Assembly (NCBI GenBank): GCA_019925795.1 | Contig: CM034314.1 | Span: 78,550,780-78,614,779, forward strand | Origin: Dendrobium chrysotoxum | Taxonomy: Eukaryota; Streptophyta; Magnoliopsida; Asparagales; Orchidaceae | Direction of reading: 5' to 3' | DNA: 64,000 bases | Shown: in pieces, positions 33,815 through 44,442 of the stretch | How positions within the stretch are numbered: the first letter of the stretch is position 1 | How the letters are laid out: each line of letters opens with the position of its first letter | The notes under the pieces: model-generated | What the model saw: the letters and a program-made list of their open reading frames with translations, nothing else | What the model was told of the DNA's origin: nothing | Database searches by the model: none | Made by a program: the position numbers and the translations under genes

Positions 33815-36649
33815 AGGATAGGAACTTGGAATATAGGTTCCCTTACAGGAAAATTAATGGAATTTATAGATATTATGATTCATAGGAAGATAAATATTCT
33901 GTGCATTCAGGAAACTAAGTGGGTTGGAGAGAAGCTAAGGAGATTGATAGTTTAGGATTTAAACTTTGGTATTCGGGTAGGAGTCGTACTAGAAATGGTG
34001 TAGGCGTGATTTTAGATAAGAGTTTGAAGGATAATGTTATAAATATTAATAGAATTGGAGATAGAATTATAGTTTTAAAGATTGTTGTTGATGCTAAGAT
34101 TGTTAACATTATAACTCCTCAAGTGGGTTTGGATATTGGTTCAAAATTAAAATTCTAGAATGACGTAGAAGAATTAATACAAAAGATACCTCTTGAAGAA
34201 AGAGTTTTTATTGGAGGAGATTTAAATGGACATATTGGTAGAGAGGTAGATGATTTTAAAAGCATTCATAGTGGCCATGGGTTTGGAACGACAAATGAAG
34301 GTGGGTCCATATTAGATTTTTGTTTAGCTTATGATTTTTTAATTGCTAATACCTTATTTAAGAAAAGAAATGAGCATCTCATTACTTATAAAAATAGATA
34401 TAGTACAACTTAAATTGATTATTTTCTTATAAGAAAATTAGATCGTTTAGATTGCAAATATTGTAAAGTTATTCCGAGTGAAAATTTATGTACCCAATAT
34501 CGTTTATTAGTTTTAGACTTGAAGATAATGAGGCAGAAAATAAAAAATAAAGTAATACGATATTCTAGGATTAGATGGGGGCATTTAAAGAATATTAACA
34601 AAAATATTTTTGAGAGTAAGATTTTAGATCTTAAGATTTTGTCTGTACATGAGGATGCTAATGTTATGTGGGAAAAAGTGGATAATGATATTAAGAATAT
34701 TGCAAAAGATGTGCTTGGAGTTTCAAAGGGAAAAGCTCATAATAGTAAAAATAGTTGGTGGTGGAATCCAAATGTACAAGAAAAGATTAAAAATAAGAAG
34801 ATTTGTTATAAAAATTGGTTTAATTGTAAAAATTCTGATAATTGAAAAATATATAAAGAGGCACGTAAGGAATCTAAGAAAGCAATATATGATGCAAAGA
34901 GTTTAGCTTTTAGTGATTTATATAATAGATTAGATACTAAGGAGAGAGAAAGATATATGTATAAGTTAGTAAAACAAAGAGATAGGAGTAGTAAGGATTT
35001 AGTTCAAGTGAAGTGTATTAAGGATGAAGATTAAAAAGTACTTTTTTTAGAAGATGAGATTCAACGAAGGTGGATGAGATATTTTGCTAAATTTTTTAAT
35101 GAAGAATGTGAAAATAAAATTGACTGTAGTGATCTTAGCACCCTAAATGAAAATAAAGATTTCTATTTTTATCGGCGTATTAGTAAAACTGAAGTTAGAG
35201 AGGCTTTAAAGAAAATGAAGGATGGGAAAGCTGTTGGACCTGATGATATTCCAATAGAGGTGTGGAAATGCTTAGGAGATGAAGGAATTTTTTGGCTTAC
35301 TAAACTTTTTAATACTATTTTGAAGACTAAAAAGATGCTAGATGAGTGGAGAATGAGTGTGTTAATCCCTATTTTTAAGAATAAAGGTGATGCACAAGAT
35401 TGTGCGAATTATAGAGGAATTAAGTTAATGTGTCATACTTTAAAATTATGGGAACGAGTTATGAAGCATAGGTTGCCGCGTGATACTAATGTTTCTCAAA
35501 ATCAATTTGGATTCATGCCGGGTAGATCTACTATGGAAGCCATACATTTATTAAGAAGTTTGATGGAGAAATATAGAGAGAATAAGGAGGATTTACATAT
35601 GATATTTATTGATTTAGAAAAAGCATTTGATAAAGTTCCAAGAGAAGTGCTATGGAGAGTTCTTGAAAAGAAAGGAGTTAATAACGCTTATATTCAAATC
35701 ATTAAAGATATGTATGCATGAGCTATTGCTTGTGTTCAAACACAAGGTGGTTTGACCAAGTATTTCCCTATTTCGGTTGGATTACATCAAGGATCAGCCT
35801 TAAGCCCATATCTTTTTGCTTTAGTCATGGATGTTCTCACTAGACATTTGCAAGAGGATGTACCTTGGTGTATGCTTTTTGCTGATGATATTCTTCTTGT
35901 TGATAAGACTAGAGAGGGAGTTGAAGGTAAAACTAGAATTGTGGAGGTCAATCTTAGAGTCTAAAGGTTTTCGCTTGAGTAGATCTAAAACGGAATATAT
36001 GTAGTGTAATTTTTGTAATAATAGATCTAGTGAGGGGATTGTGACTTTGGGCGATCAAGTCATTAATAAGAGTACACGTTTTAGATATCTTGGATCTTTT
36101 GTTCAGAGTGATGGTGAAATAGATGGGGATATTATCAGCAGAATTCAAGTTGGATGGTTGAAGTGGAGGAATGCATCGGGCTTATTGTGTGATAGAAAAG
36201 TACCCCTCAAACTTAAGGGAAAATTCTATAAGATGGTGGTGAGACCTCCAATGCTTTATGGTGCTGAATGTTGGCCATTAAAAGAGAAACATAATTCTAA
36301 GTCAAGTGTTGCAGAGATGAGGATGCTCAGGTGGATGAGTGGCTTTACCCTTAGAGATAGGATACGAAATGAGCATATTCGTGAAAAGGTTGGAGTAGTT
36401 CCAGTGGAAGATAAGATTAGAGAGAGTCGCCTTAGATGGTTTGGTCACATAAAACGGCGGCCTCCAGATGACCCGGTTAGAAAAGTAGAGGTCTTAGATT
36501 TGACTCATGTTAAAAAAGGTAGAGGTAGACCTAAAAAGACTTGGTTAGAAAATATTAGAAATGATCTTTCTTTATTAGATTTAAATGAGAATTTGACTTT
36601 TAACAGGACACAATGGAGAAAAAGGATTCATGTAGTCGACCCCACATAG
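33815..36649 (+). pseudogene. RTE LINE endonuclease-reverse transcriptase, broken by stops and a frameshift
   Basis: The protein opens with RIGTWNIGSLTGKLMEF and INILCIQETKWVG, the APE-type endonuclease start (about 33820-33930). Endonuclease motif VFIGGDLNGHIGREVDDF is at about 34205-34260; TQYRLLVLDL (about 34492) replaces the usual H with Y in the last catalytic motif. RT follows: KMKDGKAVGPDDIPIEVWK (35214-35270), NYRGIKLM, QNQFGFMPGRSTMEAIHLL, MIFIDLEKAFDKVP, GLHQGSALSPYLFALVMD, and the active site MLFADDILLVD (35872-35904). The C-terminal part has MLRWMSGFTLRDRIRNEHI and RLRWFGHIKRRPPDDPVRK. In-frame stops at about 34156, 34411, 34842, 35031 and 35719, and one frameshift near 35930, inactivate it. 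The catalytic FADD is still intact. Confidence 0.92.
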
Positions 36650-36971
36650 TGGGATAAAGGTTTGATGTTGTTGTTGTTGTTGTTTGTTGTTTGCTGTTTG
36701 CTGCATTAACCACAGTTTTCTATATAACCTGTTATTCGCTTTTGTGCTTGCAATTTCTATATGCTCGGATAGAGAGAATAAGAGGAAATAGTTTGGGATA
36801 GTTGGAATTACTATTGCAAGAAATAGCCTATTTTTAGGCAAAAAAATAACTTGTATTTATTTAAAATTGATCTTATATTCTCTTAAACTAACTTCATCAT
36901 ATAAGGAACGACCTTGCCACTAACTCTACTATTTAGGAACAATCTTATTATTTCTAAACTTGTTTCAAAAT

Positions 36972-37060
36972 AGAAACAACAACAACAAAATCTAGCCTTT
37001 ATTCCACTGGGTTGGCTATATGAATCCATTTTCTCCCTTATGTCCTATCAGAAAAAGAAG
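36972..37060 (-). mobile_element. RTE 3'-end scrap inside the LTR element
   Basis: GAAACAACAACAACAAAATC leads into AGCCTTTATTCCACTGGGTT and GGCTATATGAATCCA, the minus-strand 3' end of the RTE family. It is absent at the matching place in the other LTR (about 39430), so it is an insertion. Confidence 0.65.
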
Positions 37061-38249
37061 AAAATTCAAATTTAAATTCAAAACACGTTCAAAATTCAGA
37101 AGTCACCGTTATCTTGCAATCCTTATTGCCATCCATTGCTTCAATTTTATTTCCTCCTAATCATGGTCATCATGCATCTGATCGACACTTCCTCTTTACT
37201 TGTAGACTCTTGATGACTGATCTTCTTTCCCAACATTGTGATCTTAAATTTTTTTTTCAATAGGATCAAGATCATGAGTTCCTATCTTGGCTTATTTGCT
37301 CCATCAAATGTGAGTTATTTTTCTATTTTTGCCTATTGACTTCGTTTTTTATTTTTTTCCTTGTGGCCTTGAGTTTTTGATTTTGTTGTTTTGGTTCATC
37401 CTCCTTGACAAATTGTTGATCAACAACCAGGATGACTTTTTCTATGCTCTTTATCAAGAAGACAGCTCTTGATCCTCTCTGAGAATGTTTTGGTTCGCGA
37501 GCCTTCCCTATCTCTTGTGAATGTGGAATGATAAGCTAGATGACGCCATAGTTTTTCTCTTCTTTTACATGTATAAATTTTTATTGTTTTCTATAGAAGA
37601 TAGCGGCTCTATCACACAAATATGGACTACCCAAAATTACATGATGTTACATCGAATGGTACAAATTCACATACTATCTCATGAAAAAAATATCTGGTGA
37701 AAGCAAATCAAAGCGTACATTATTGAGTGATCCGATAAACATTACTATTTTGAAACTAACTCAGAGAATAAGAGTTTGAATGTTGAATTGTGGCTAACGT
37801 CAGTCTCTCAATCTATGCTGAAGAGATAATATTCTTTTCATTACTTGAATACAAATTAGCATTTACGATGGTAGATTTCATCTTTAGGTGGAACAATTGT
37901 TCCTTAGCTTACTCGCTGGTATGTGCAAGCAACATTTAAGATAATGCAGGATCTACTTTTGCCACTTCGCCTATCATAACTATTTTCGAAGTAGTGAATC
38001 TTTTTCTTCTTATTTTCTCATTTTTGCTTATTTTTTAGTTATAATTTATAGCAATGCTTAAGCTTGTGTGTTGGCTTTTTGTAGTGGTGACTTACTGGTC
38101 TACTGCCTTGCTCCTTTGTAGTTGAACTTTCAATCTTATCCTTCTTTACATATGCAAGTTAGGGTTCTTGTTTAATGGAAATGTCTTTTTTCTTTCATTG
38201 AGTGCTATAGCTTATTTGCTAGCTTCAAGGATGTCAACAATTAGATAAA

Positions 38250-38333
38250 GTTTCAAATTTGTGTGAAGGCTTTTATGAAGTTCTACCACATGTTTCAAAT
38301 TTGTGTGAAGGCTTTTATGAAGTTCTACCACAT
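38250..38333. repeat. Tandem duplication, two 42-bp units
   Basis: GTTTCAAATTTGTGTGAAGG and the following 22 bp occur twice in a row without change apart from the last bases. 42 bp is a multiple of three, so a reading frame would survive, but no recognised protein lies here. Confidence 0.9.
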
Positions 38334-40660
38334 ATTTCATGAATACGAAATTATCATTCAACAATATTTCTAAAAGTAGCTGGCTGCCTTCTCAATTCTA
38401 TCTTGCATACAGTTACATTTTCCTATTATCTCCTCTTTTCTTCTTTGTGTCCATTGAGATAGATTTGAGCGTTGATCATGTTCAAGTAAACATATCATAG
38501 TTTTAGAATTTTGAACCCCACAACATGATTTTTTAAAAAAATCCTGAATTATCATAGACCATGAAATTTGTTTCAAGAACTTCAAATAAATTATCTATTA
38601 TCATAACTTTAGTTGTTTCTATCATAGTAAGGCATAATCAGATAATTCCAACTTTGCTTCTACCTAGAAATGAATATCTTCTTATCTTATTTATATATTG
38701 TTCTCAACTTCTTTCCTTGTTGATGGATTCTCTTCAGTAAGTTATTCCTGTTGTTTGCATAGGTGGTGGTGGAGATTTTGGTGATGCTAAACTGCTACTT
38801 TGGCAATAAGAGCCTTAAAGGCAACCATCATTGTGACAATTTATTCCTTCATTGTGACCATTTGATCAACCATTTACTTGGATCTCTTCTTTCATTTCAA
38901 AAAGATCATCAATTGTATGGGATTTTTGCTCATAGTCGTAATCTTCAATCTTCATAGAATTGCTGAGCCCCATTCTTAGTTTAACCATGGATTTTTGTTT
39001 AATGGGTTGAAGCTAGCACTTCGATACCAATTTGTGATCCGAACTTGAATGTGTGGAAAACTTTTGGAAAATGTTGGAATTTTTTTAGGATAAGGTGATC
39101 TAACACAATTCTTTTAATGTGATAACAAGAGTACCTAATATGGGAATTGATTGAGCTTTCTTGCTAATAGTGCATGCGGTTTTTTTTCAATGTTTGCATT
39201 TACTTAAGGACTCACATGTTTGTTATATAGTTCGTAGGTAGAGTGAAAGAAAAAAAAAATCATTTGGGTGAGCTGAAATTATATTCTATTGTAAGAAATA
39301 ACTTATTTATAAGAAAAAAGAAGGAATTAATTTAAATTTGATCTTATCTTCCCTTAAAATAACTCTATCAAATAAGGAACAACCTTATCCCTAACTCCAC
39401 TATATACTAAATATTCTATCCTTTCTAGGCTTAACTCTACCCAAAAACAAATACACAAGTTCAAAATTTAAAAGTAATCATTTTTTTACTTTCTTTATTG
39501 TCATCCAGGATAAAAATTTTCTACCCCAATCTTGATCATCTGGTGTTCGATGATATGTCCTTACCTATGGTATCCTGATGATTTGTTCTTCTTTCCAATG
39601 TTGTGATCTATTAAATAAGATCCTCCTGAATCTAGAGTGGATGCTCTCCTTCAATGGTCTTTACTTGATCAATAATTCTATTCTTTCCTTATGCATGGAT
39701 GCATTCTTACAATCTCTTATCAGTAGATATGAGAGGTCTTGGTTCCTTTGAACTTCTAGTGGATAAACTACTTTTTTGGCAAAGATTCCAAGTAAAATAT
39801 CTATTTCTCCATTTGACTTAAATATTTCTATTTCACGTGTCATGTACAACTCTCTTCTAGAGGATGACACACATTTATTTTTCAATGTAGCTTCCCTTAG
39901 CATTTGGGTGCGACTTCTCTATCTTTGAGGTTTCTAATGCTCGATTATATCTTAACTCTTCATTTTTCCTCCTAGGAAGATCATTATATTAAGGATATTG
40001 CTAAAGATATTTTTAATATTTTTCTGCTCTTTGGAATATTTGGAGAGAAAGGAATAGTATTTGCTTTCGAGTACCATCAAGGATGGTAAATCAATCTCCG
40101 TCAACAAGTTATATCATGCTTCTTTTTGGATGGATTCGATTCATGGAAATAAGATGAAACAAATTTTAAAGAAGAAAAGGAATATAAATATTCTAGAGAA
40201 ACCATTAGAACCTTTTAGAGCTTTAGTTTGACCTTCTAATTTCTATGTTATTGTTATTTGTTTTCTTTTCTTTTTAATGTATGTAATTTTATCATTTTGA
40301 TTTTTTTAATGAGAAGAGGTATCCGGCTTTTTGATAATAAGTTTTATTCTTATGATTTCTGTCTGCATAACTTTCTGTGAAGTATCTGCATAACTTCTCC
40401 TAGCCAGAACCCACACTCTCTAGACTTCTTTTCTCTTTCTTCGTTTTTTGTTGTCACCTCATTATTTCATGGGATCCCTACATCCAATTCATCAATCCAT
40501 GGACTGTTGTTATTATTTTCCTCATTTATCAATCATTAGACTTTTATAATTATTCTATCATTATTATCCCATAATTTTATATTTTTTATATTAGAAGCTC
40601 TCCTAAGATTGTATAAATACTACACAAATGCTGGAATTAAATTATTTTTAATCCTTGTCA

Positions 40661-40673
40661 TGGTATCAAAGCC
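40661..40673 (+). other. Primer-binding site of the copia-type element
   Basis: TGGTATCAAAGCC directly follows the TGTCA end of the 5' LTR; one base off the usual initiator-Met tRNA complement. Confidence 0.8.
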
Positions 40674-40888
40674 TATGTATTTTCTTCTTTGTATTTCTAG
40701 TACTGCAGCTTTTATCAGTACATTACTATGATCCTGCGACTTTCATTGCTGCGCTATCTTCTTTTCTCTTATTTTTGTTTAATTGAAGCTTTATCATTGC
40801 ATTGCTACAAACATTATTTAGTGTTTTAGCCTTCATCACTTCATTACTGCATTGCCTCATTTCTTTCATTTTCTATTTTTTACTATGA

Positions 40889-41241
40889 ATAGAATTGCAA
40901 TCTCTATCTCCATGGACAATATCAATATCCACATAGGATGCAATTTAAATCCTATAGGAGAGTTGCAAAGCATCCATTCAATATATTGACTAAATATACA
41001 GAACTATCCAAAGTGGTTGCGATTGGTTCTCAATTTCTTAAAGGGAAGAAGAAAATTAGGCCATTTATATGATAAATAAAGGCAAACAAAATTGCTAGGA
41101 GCACCCGAAGATCTACACCAGACACTTATATTCTAGTATTCTCAGGTGAACAATTTGCATATCATCAAAGGATTATTAGGGACAATGTTTAAAAAATTAT
41201 TAAACAAGCTTTGGAATGGATGATATTCTGGGGGAGTGAAA
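40889..41241 (+). pseudogene. Worn gag-like stretch of the copia-type element
   Basis: One frame reads NYPKWLRLVLNFLKGRRKLG then HLYDK, in the manner of the W-x-...-KLGHL motif in copia gag proteins, followed by a stop. The rest is degenerate and too short to encode gag. Confidence 0.45.
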
Positions 41242-41262
41242 TTGATGCAGGACTAATATGTT

Positions 41263-41392
41263 TTGAATGAAAATTGGATTTTGCACGGTTTATTTAAAGA
41301 GCAATTGGTTGATTAAATCACTAGCACTTGAATGAAAATTGGATTTTGCACGGTTTATTTAAAGAGCAATTGGTTGATTAAATCACTAGCAC
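41263..41392. repeat. Tandem duplication, two 65-bp units
   Basis: TTGAATGAAAATTGGATTTT and the next 45 bp are present twice, with period 65 bp and no differences by eye. The event looks recent and is private to this copy of the LTR-like element. Confidence 0.92.
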
Positions 41393-41683
41393 TTCGAACG
41401 ATAAAGTAAAACAAGGGAGAGATGCTTGCGTTTAGGCTAAACCACATATAACAATGCTAGAACATACAAATAGTTTAGAGAATCAAAGTAGAGCTTAATA
41501 TAACAGTTGTTCATGCATAATTCCTCACTTAACAATAAAACAAGTAAACATAAAGGAACACTCAAATAACCCTACGTTTACTAAGCTTTTAGCAAGAGAA
41601 GCGGCTTAGATCTTGTATGATTCCGTCATCACCTACAAGGTTATGAGAAAGACGACGTAATTGACGAAGTAAGAAAGTTCACC

Positions 41684-42004
41684 TTAACCGGAGAGGAATC
41701 GTTGTCGGATAGTCTCCACTTGTTTGCCGATGGTATATGTGAGGAAACGTAGGAGGTGAGTGAAGTAGCCTCTGAGCGGAGGAGTATCCGGAAGGGAAGC
41801 ACTCGTGAGTCGGCCAAGGATGGTCCACCGTCCTTTTGTACGTTGGTCGTCAATCGTATCCACCAAAGTGATGTGGATCCGGTCGAAGTATTCTTTGATG
41901 GTGTTGTCGAAGTCAAATCCGACGTCGAAGAACGGGAAACGGAGGATGTCGATGTTATCGTCTTCGTCAAGTACTAACCCGTAATCCCATGCGGGCACTT
42001 CCAT
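41684..42004 (-). CDS. Short ORF of the LTR-like element, copy 2, 106 residues
   Basis: N-terminal MEVPAWDYGLVLDEDDNIDI and RFPFFDVGFDFDN match the copy at 3505-3816 in motif order (GLVLDE, then I-L-x-x-PFF, then an acidic-aromatic stretch with DRI). About 40% of positions agree over the first 50 residues; afterwards the two diverge, and here there is no proline run and no clear membrane segment. The stop is followed at once by the conserved AAGGTGAA block. Function unknown. It is the only stop-free frame kept at the same place in both elements. Confidence 0.45.
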   Translation of the reverse strand: MEVPAWDYGLVLDEDDNIDILRFPFFDVGFDFDNTIKEYFDRIHITLVDTIDDQRTKGRWTILGRLTSASLPDTPPLRGYFTHLLRFLTYTIGKQVETIRQRFLSG

Positions 42005-43536
42005 TCATGTTATTTGAAGGATAACAAGTAATGAACGAGGAAGCTTTACTGCCCTTGATGTCTTCCCCAAAGAGAATGATGGTTTACTTTGAGGATCCAA
42101 GGGGAAAGAGGGTGGAGAAGGTGGCCGGCCAATGAAGGGTGGAGTTGGGGAATTAGGGTTAGGGTTTTGGAGAGGGAAGAATGTTATTTAAAATCTGAAA
42201 TTTAATTTCAGATTTTTAAGGGGGAGGGAAGTTTGGGAATTATCTTGAAATCAAATCCCAAAGAGGTGAGAGGCTTAAAGGAAGAGAGAGGGAGATTGGA
42301 GAGAGAGAGAGAGGGGCCGGATGGATGGTGGTGGGAATTAGGGATTTAATTCCTTGTGAGAGGAATTAAATTAGGTGGAAAATTAATGTGTGGGCCCTAG
42401 GGAGGTTCGGCCAAGAGAGGAGGGATTGTGGGGATTTGGAATTATTTCCAAAGTAGAGGATTGGGTTTTAGGAAAGATCTCCTAGTCCAATCTCATAGGG
42501 GGGGCCGGCGGCTATATTGAGGAGGAGGGCTTAGGCAAGTTTTTTAATGCTTACTAAATTGAGATTTAAAAATTAGGAAAGGAAAATTTAAATCCCATTC
42601 AATTAGAAATTAATTTGGATGCAATCTAAAGACTGTCCTAAAATAGATTTTGTATTTTAGGAAAGATTTTGAAATTTCAAACCTCTTGGATTTGAATTCA
42701 AATTTAATCCTAAAATACTCAATCCATATTTGGAAGTAGAAAAAAAGCAAAAGTGGGGGAGAACCAAAGGGTGGCCGGCGGTTGGGGTGGGGGTGGCCGC
42801 CGGTCTTGGTAGTGGGAGATGGGGTCGGTTGGGAGGAGGGGGTCGTGGAGGAAGGGGGGAGTTAGGAACTAGAACCACGAACCCGACTCGTCTAGGTTGG
42901 TGGGTGATGCGCGCTCGTCCCTCGCCTAGGGATCTCTCTCCAACTCCTCAAGCTCTCATGAGAATTCAAAGGAAGTGTAGAAAATTTTGTTTAATCATTC
43001 ATCATCATCAAAAGAGACTAAATGGCCTATATATAAGCCTCATACAAAGACTCAAGAAAGAAAAGACGACATTGCACATAGGGCTTACAAACAACTCCCT
43101 TAAGTAAGGGTAAAACAGTCAACTGAAATAAAAGAAATAAAACAACATAATAAACTTAGAAATATAAAGACTCGATCGTGGCCGTAGATCGACGGCCACG
43201 TCTACAATAAATTTTCCAAGTATGGATGTCCTCATCAGAAATGTTTGCATAATTTCCGCCAATTGGGTCTCACACTTGCCAAGCATCCGCTTTTTTTCCT
43301 TACTATTCCTCATTAATTCATGGAATCTCTACCGTCTACTCATCAATATGTTGACTTTTGTAATTATTTTAAAATTCTTAGTATGCCTACTCATCAATAT
43401 TTTGACTATTGTTATTATTTATAATTATTATTCTTTGATTTTATATATTTTCTATTAGAAGTTCTCCTAGGATTATGTTAATATTCTCTAGAAATATTGG
43501 AATGATTATTATACTAATTCTCTTCAATTCTTGTCA

Positions 43537-44361
43537 ACTACAAATATCTATTTGTATAGAATATACATAGCTAGATTTGTTTGCTGGTCCTGGATACTGC
43601 TGGAGAGGACAAGTTATTTAGGCAATTTACTCCCTATCTTTCATTACCTCATAGTTATTAGCAATTCATTATTTAAGAGGGTTTGGGAGCATTAGACAAG
43701 CCCTATGTAAGACCTACGTTGTCCTTATCCTAATTCATGAATTCAAATTTCATAAGCAATCACCTTTGTCTACTTGTGATCCTGGTTGCAAATGTTGGCT
43801 TCTTTTTCGGGTATTACATGCTAAATGTTAATTTACTGCCGAAGAAGGTGTTTTGGCCTTTTGGGTATTGCTTTTAAACGTTACAAAATGTTTATTATGA
43901 CAATGGCTGGAACTTTTTTGCTTTCACATCTTTTCTTAAAAGACATGTATCTCGATAACCTAGGTTTCCCACTTGTCAATACTCATTTTTTTTTTCAAGC
44001 ATGGGACATGTTCACTCGCTGGATTGGATTGAAAACTCACTTGTTTTAAAGGGTCTTCCCAGTTTTTTCCACCTTATGGTTTATTATCTATTTATTTTGT
44101 ACGTAAAAAGGTGGGAAAAGAGAAGTAACGGAAAAACGATATAGACTAGCCAGAAATCACTCCGATTCTAATTTACTGCTGGAGTGGTCTTATGGTTGAG
44201 TTTCATATTTATATGGCCATAGACTGTTTTTTTGGTCATTAATGTGTCAAAATTTCTCCATTATACTTAGTTAAATGCTGTGCAACAATTTCTTTGATAA
44301 GGCTTTGTGCTTGGTTTGTAATAGCTCTCTTACCATTTGTTTAATGTAAATGATGTTGCAG
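43537..44361 (+). other. End of the giant intron
   Basis: No element recognised. The 3' end has the TTTGTTTAATG...GTTGCAG acceptor used by exon 2. Confidence 0.4.
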
Positions 44362-44442
44362 GAATGGCTGTTGCTTATTCTGCTCCTACTAGACACATTT
44401 GCCTCAAGGTTGTGGAAAACAATTATTGTGCTTCAAAAAGAG
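44362..44442 (+). CDS. Conserved plant multi-pass membrane protein, exon 2
   Basis: 81 bp bounded by TTGCAG and GTATGTAAG. Joined to exon 1 (phase 1), it continues the protein without a break: YLLAG then MAVAYSAPTRHICLK and VVENNYCASKR. The sequence fits the expected continuation after the second membrane segment. It ends in phase 1, so at least one more exon is needed; two more membrane segments would be expected there. None was recognised up to 64000. Either the next intron is also very long or the gene is broken beyond this point. Confidence 0.82.

Larger units (their letters stand above)
32926..36694 (+). mobile_element. RTE-clade LINE, full length apart from point lesions
   Basis: The unit is bounded by a perfect 15-bp duplication TGTTTGCTGCATTAA (32911-32925 and 36695-36709). 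Without the hAT MITE inside its 5' UTR it is about 3.16 kb, the usual plant RTE size. It ends in (TTG)n (36667-36694), typical of RTE, with no poly(A). Confidence 0.92.
32744..39625 (-). mobile_element. LTR retrotransposon, minus strand, decayed, with RTE inside one LTR
   Basis: A direct repeat pair forms the LTRs: 32744-32925 plus 36710-37270 (split by the RTE) and 39031-39625. Shared blocks are TTTTTAGGATAAGGTGATC, TTGATCTTATNTTCYCTTAA, ATAAGGAACNACCTT and TCTTCTTTCC followed by TTGTGATCT. Just left of the right LTR, 39015-39030 reads on the minus strand TTGGTATCGAAGC, a worn Met-tRNA primer site, so transcription runs leftward. The 1.75-kb inside (37271-39014) has no clear gag or pol. A stop-free frame at 38585-38370 on the minus strand is not recognised. 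Exact ends and the target duplication could not be fixed. Confidence 0.65.
28730..40340 (+). pseudogene. L1-type LINE, heavily decayed and split by later insertions
   Basis: ORF2 begins with an endonuclease start near 28750 (VLGIYVVLSSDIKWK). Endonuclease motif LIDVPMSERSYMWPNN is at about 29103-29150. RT parts follow: IFKIFTKLLTNSLKPYL (about 30000-30050), then a piece with KVDLKKAFNSCNLHIIWVL (about 30160-30220, frame-shifted). The catalytic box reads FA*DNLLFCG (30438-30467), i.e. a stop replaces the first aspartate. INKLHSIKK-like sequence precedes 32200. The zinc-binding tail resumes only at about 39840-40150 (HVQLSSRG, then LFGIFGERGIVF). Between 32.74 and 39.62 kb an LTR element has inserted. 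About 4.1 kb remains after removing the insertions and duplications. Confidence 0.75.
41243..43237 (-). mobile_element. LTR-like element carrying an internal ORF, copy 2
   Basis: On the minus strand it runs from TGATGAGGACATCC to GTCCTGCATCA, 1995 bp. GAAAT flanks it on both sides (41238-41242 and 43238-43242). It inserted exactly between the polypurine tract and the 3' LTR of the copia-type element. Order on the minus strand: a 24-bp near-perfect palindrome (arms CGTGGCCG and CGGCCACG at 43177-43200), TATA-like CTTATATATAGG (about 43035), GATGATGATGAATGATTAAA, a long leader with GCCGGCC motifs, the ORF, then AAGGTGAACTTTCTT. Same order as at 2394-4070. A 65-bp tandem duplication near its end adds to the length. 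Confidence 0.75.
40360..43536 (+). mobile_element. Small copia-type LTR element with an LTR-like element inside
   Basis: 5' LTR about 40360-40660 (the start may be 40383) and 3' LTR 43242-43536 share TCTGCATAACTTCTCC-like starts, TATTAGAAGYTCTCCTARGAT and end AATYCTTGTCA. The primer site TGGTATCAAAGCC follows the 5' LTR at 40661. The polypurine tract CTGGGGGAGTGAAA ends at 41241, just before the 3' LTR once the later insertion is removed. Only about 580 bp lie between, so it was a short non-autonomous element. The outer target duplication is not recognisable (ATTTC and ACTAC). Confidence 0.78.
26744..44361 (+). other. Giant intron (about 17.6 kb) of the membrane-protein gene
   Basis: It runs from GTGAGT at 26744 to a TGATGTTGCAG acceptor ending at 44361. 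It is filled by an L1, an LTR element, an RTE LINE, two hAT MITEs, a copia-type element and an ORF-bearing LTR-like element. Sequence at 26744-28729 and 43537-44361 has no recognisable element and probably represents the original intron plus old debris. Confidence 0.85.
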
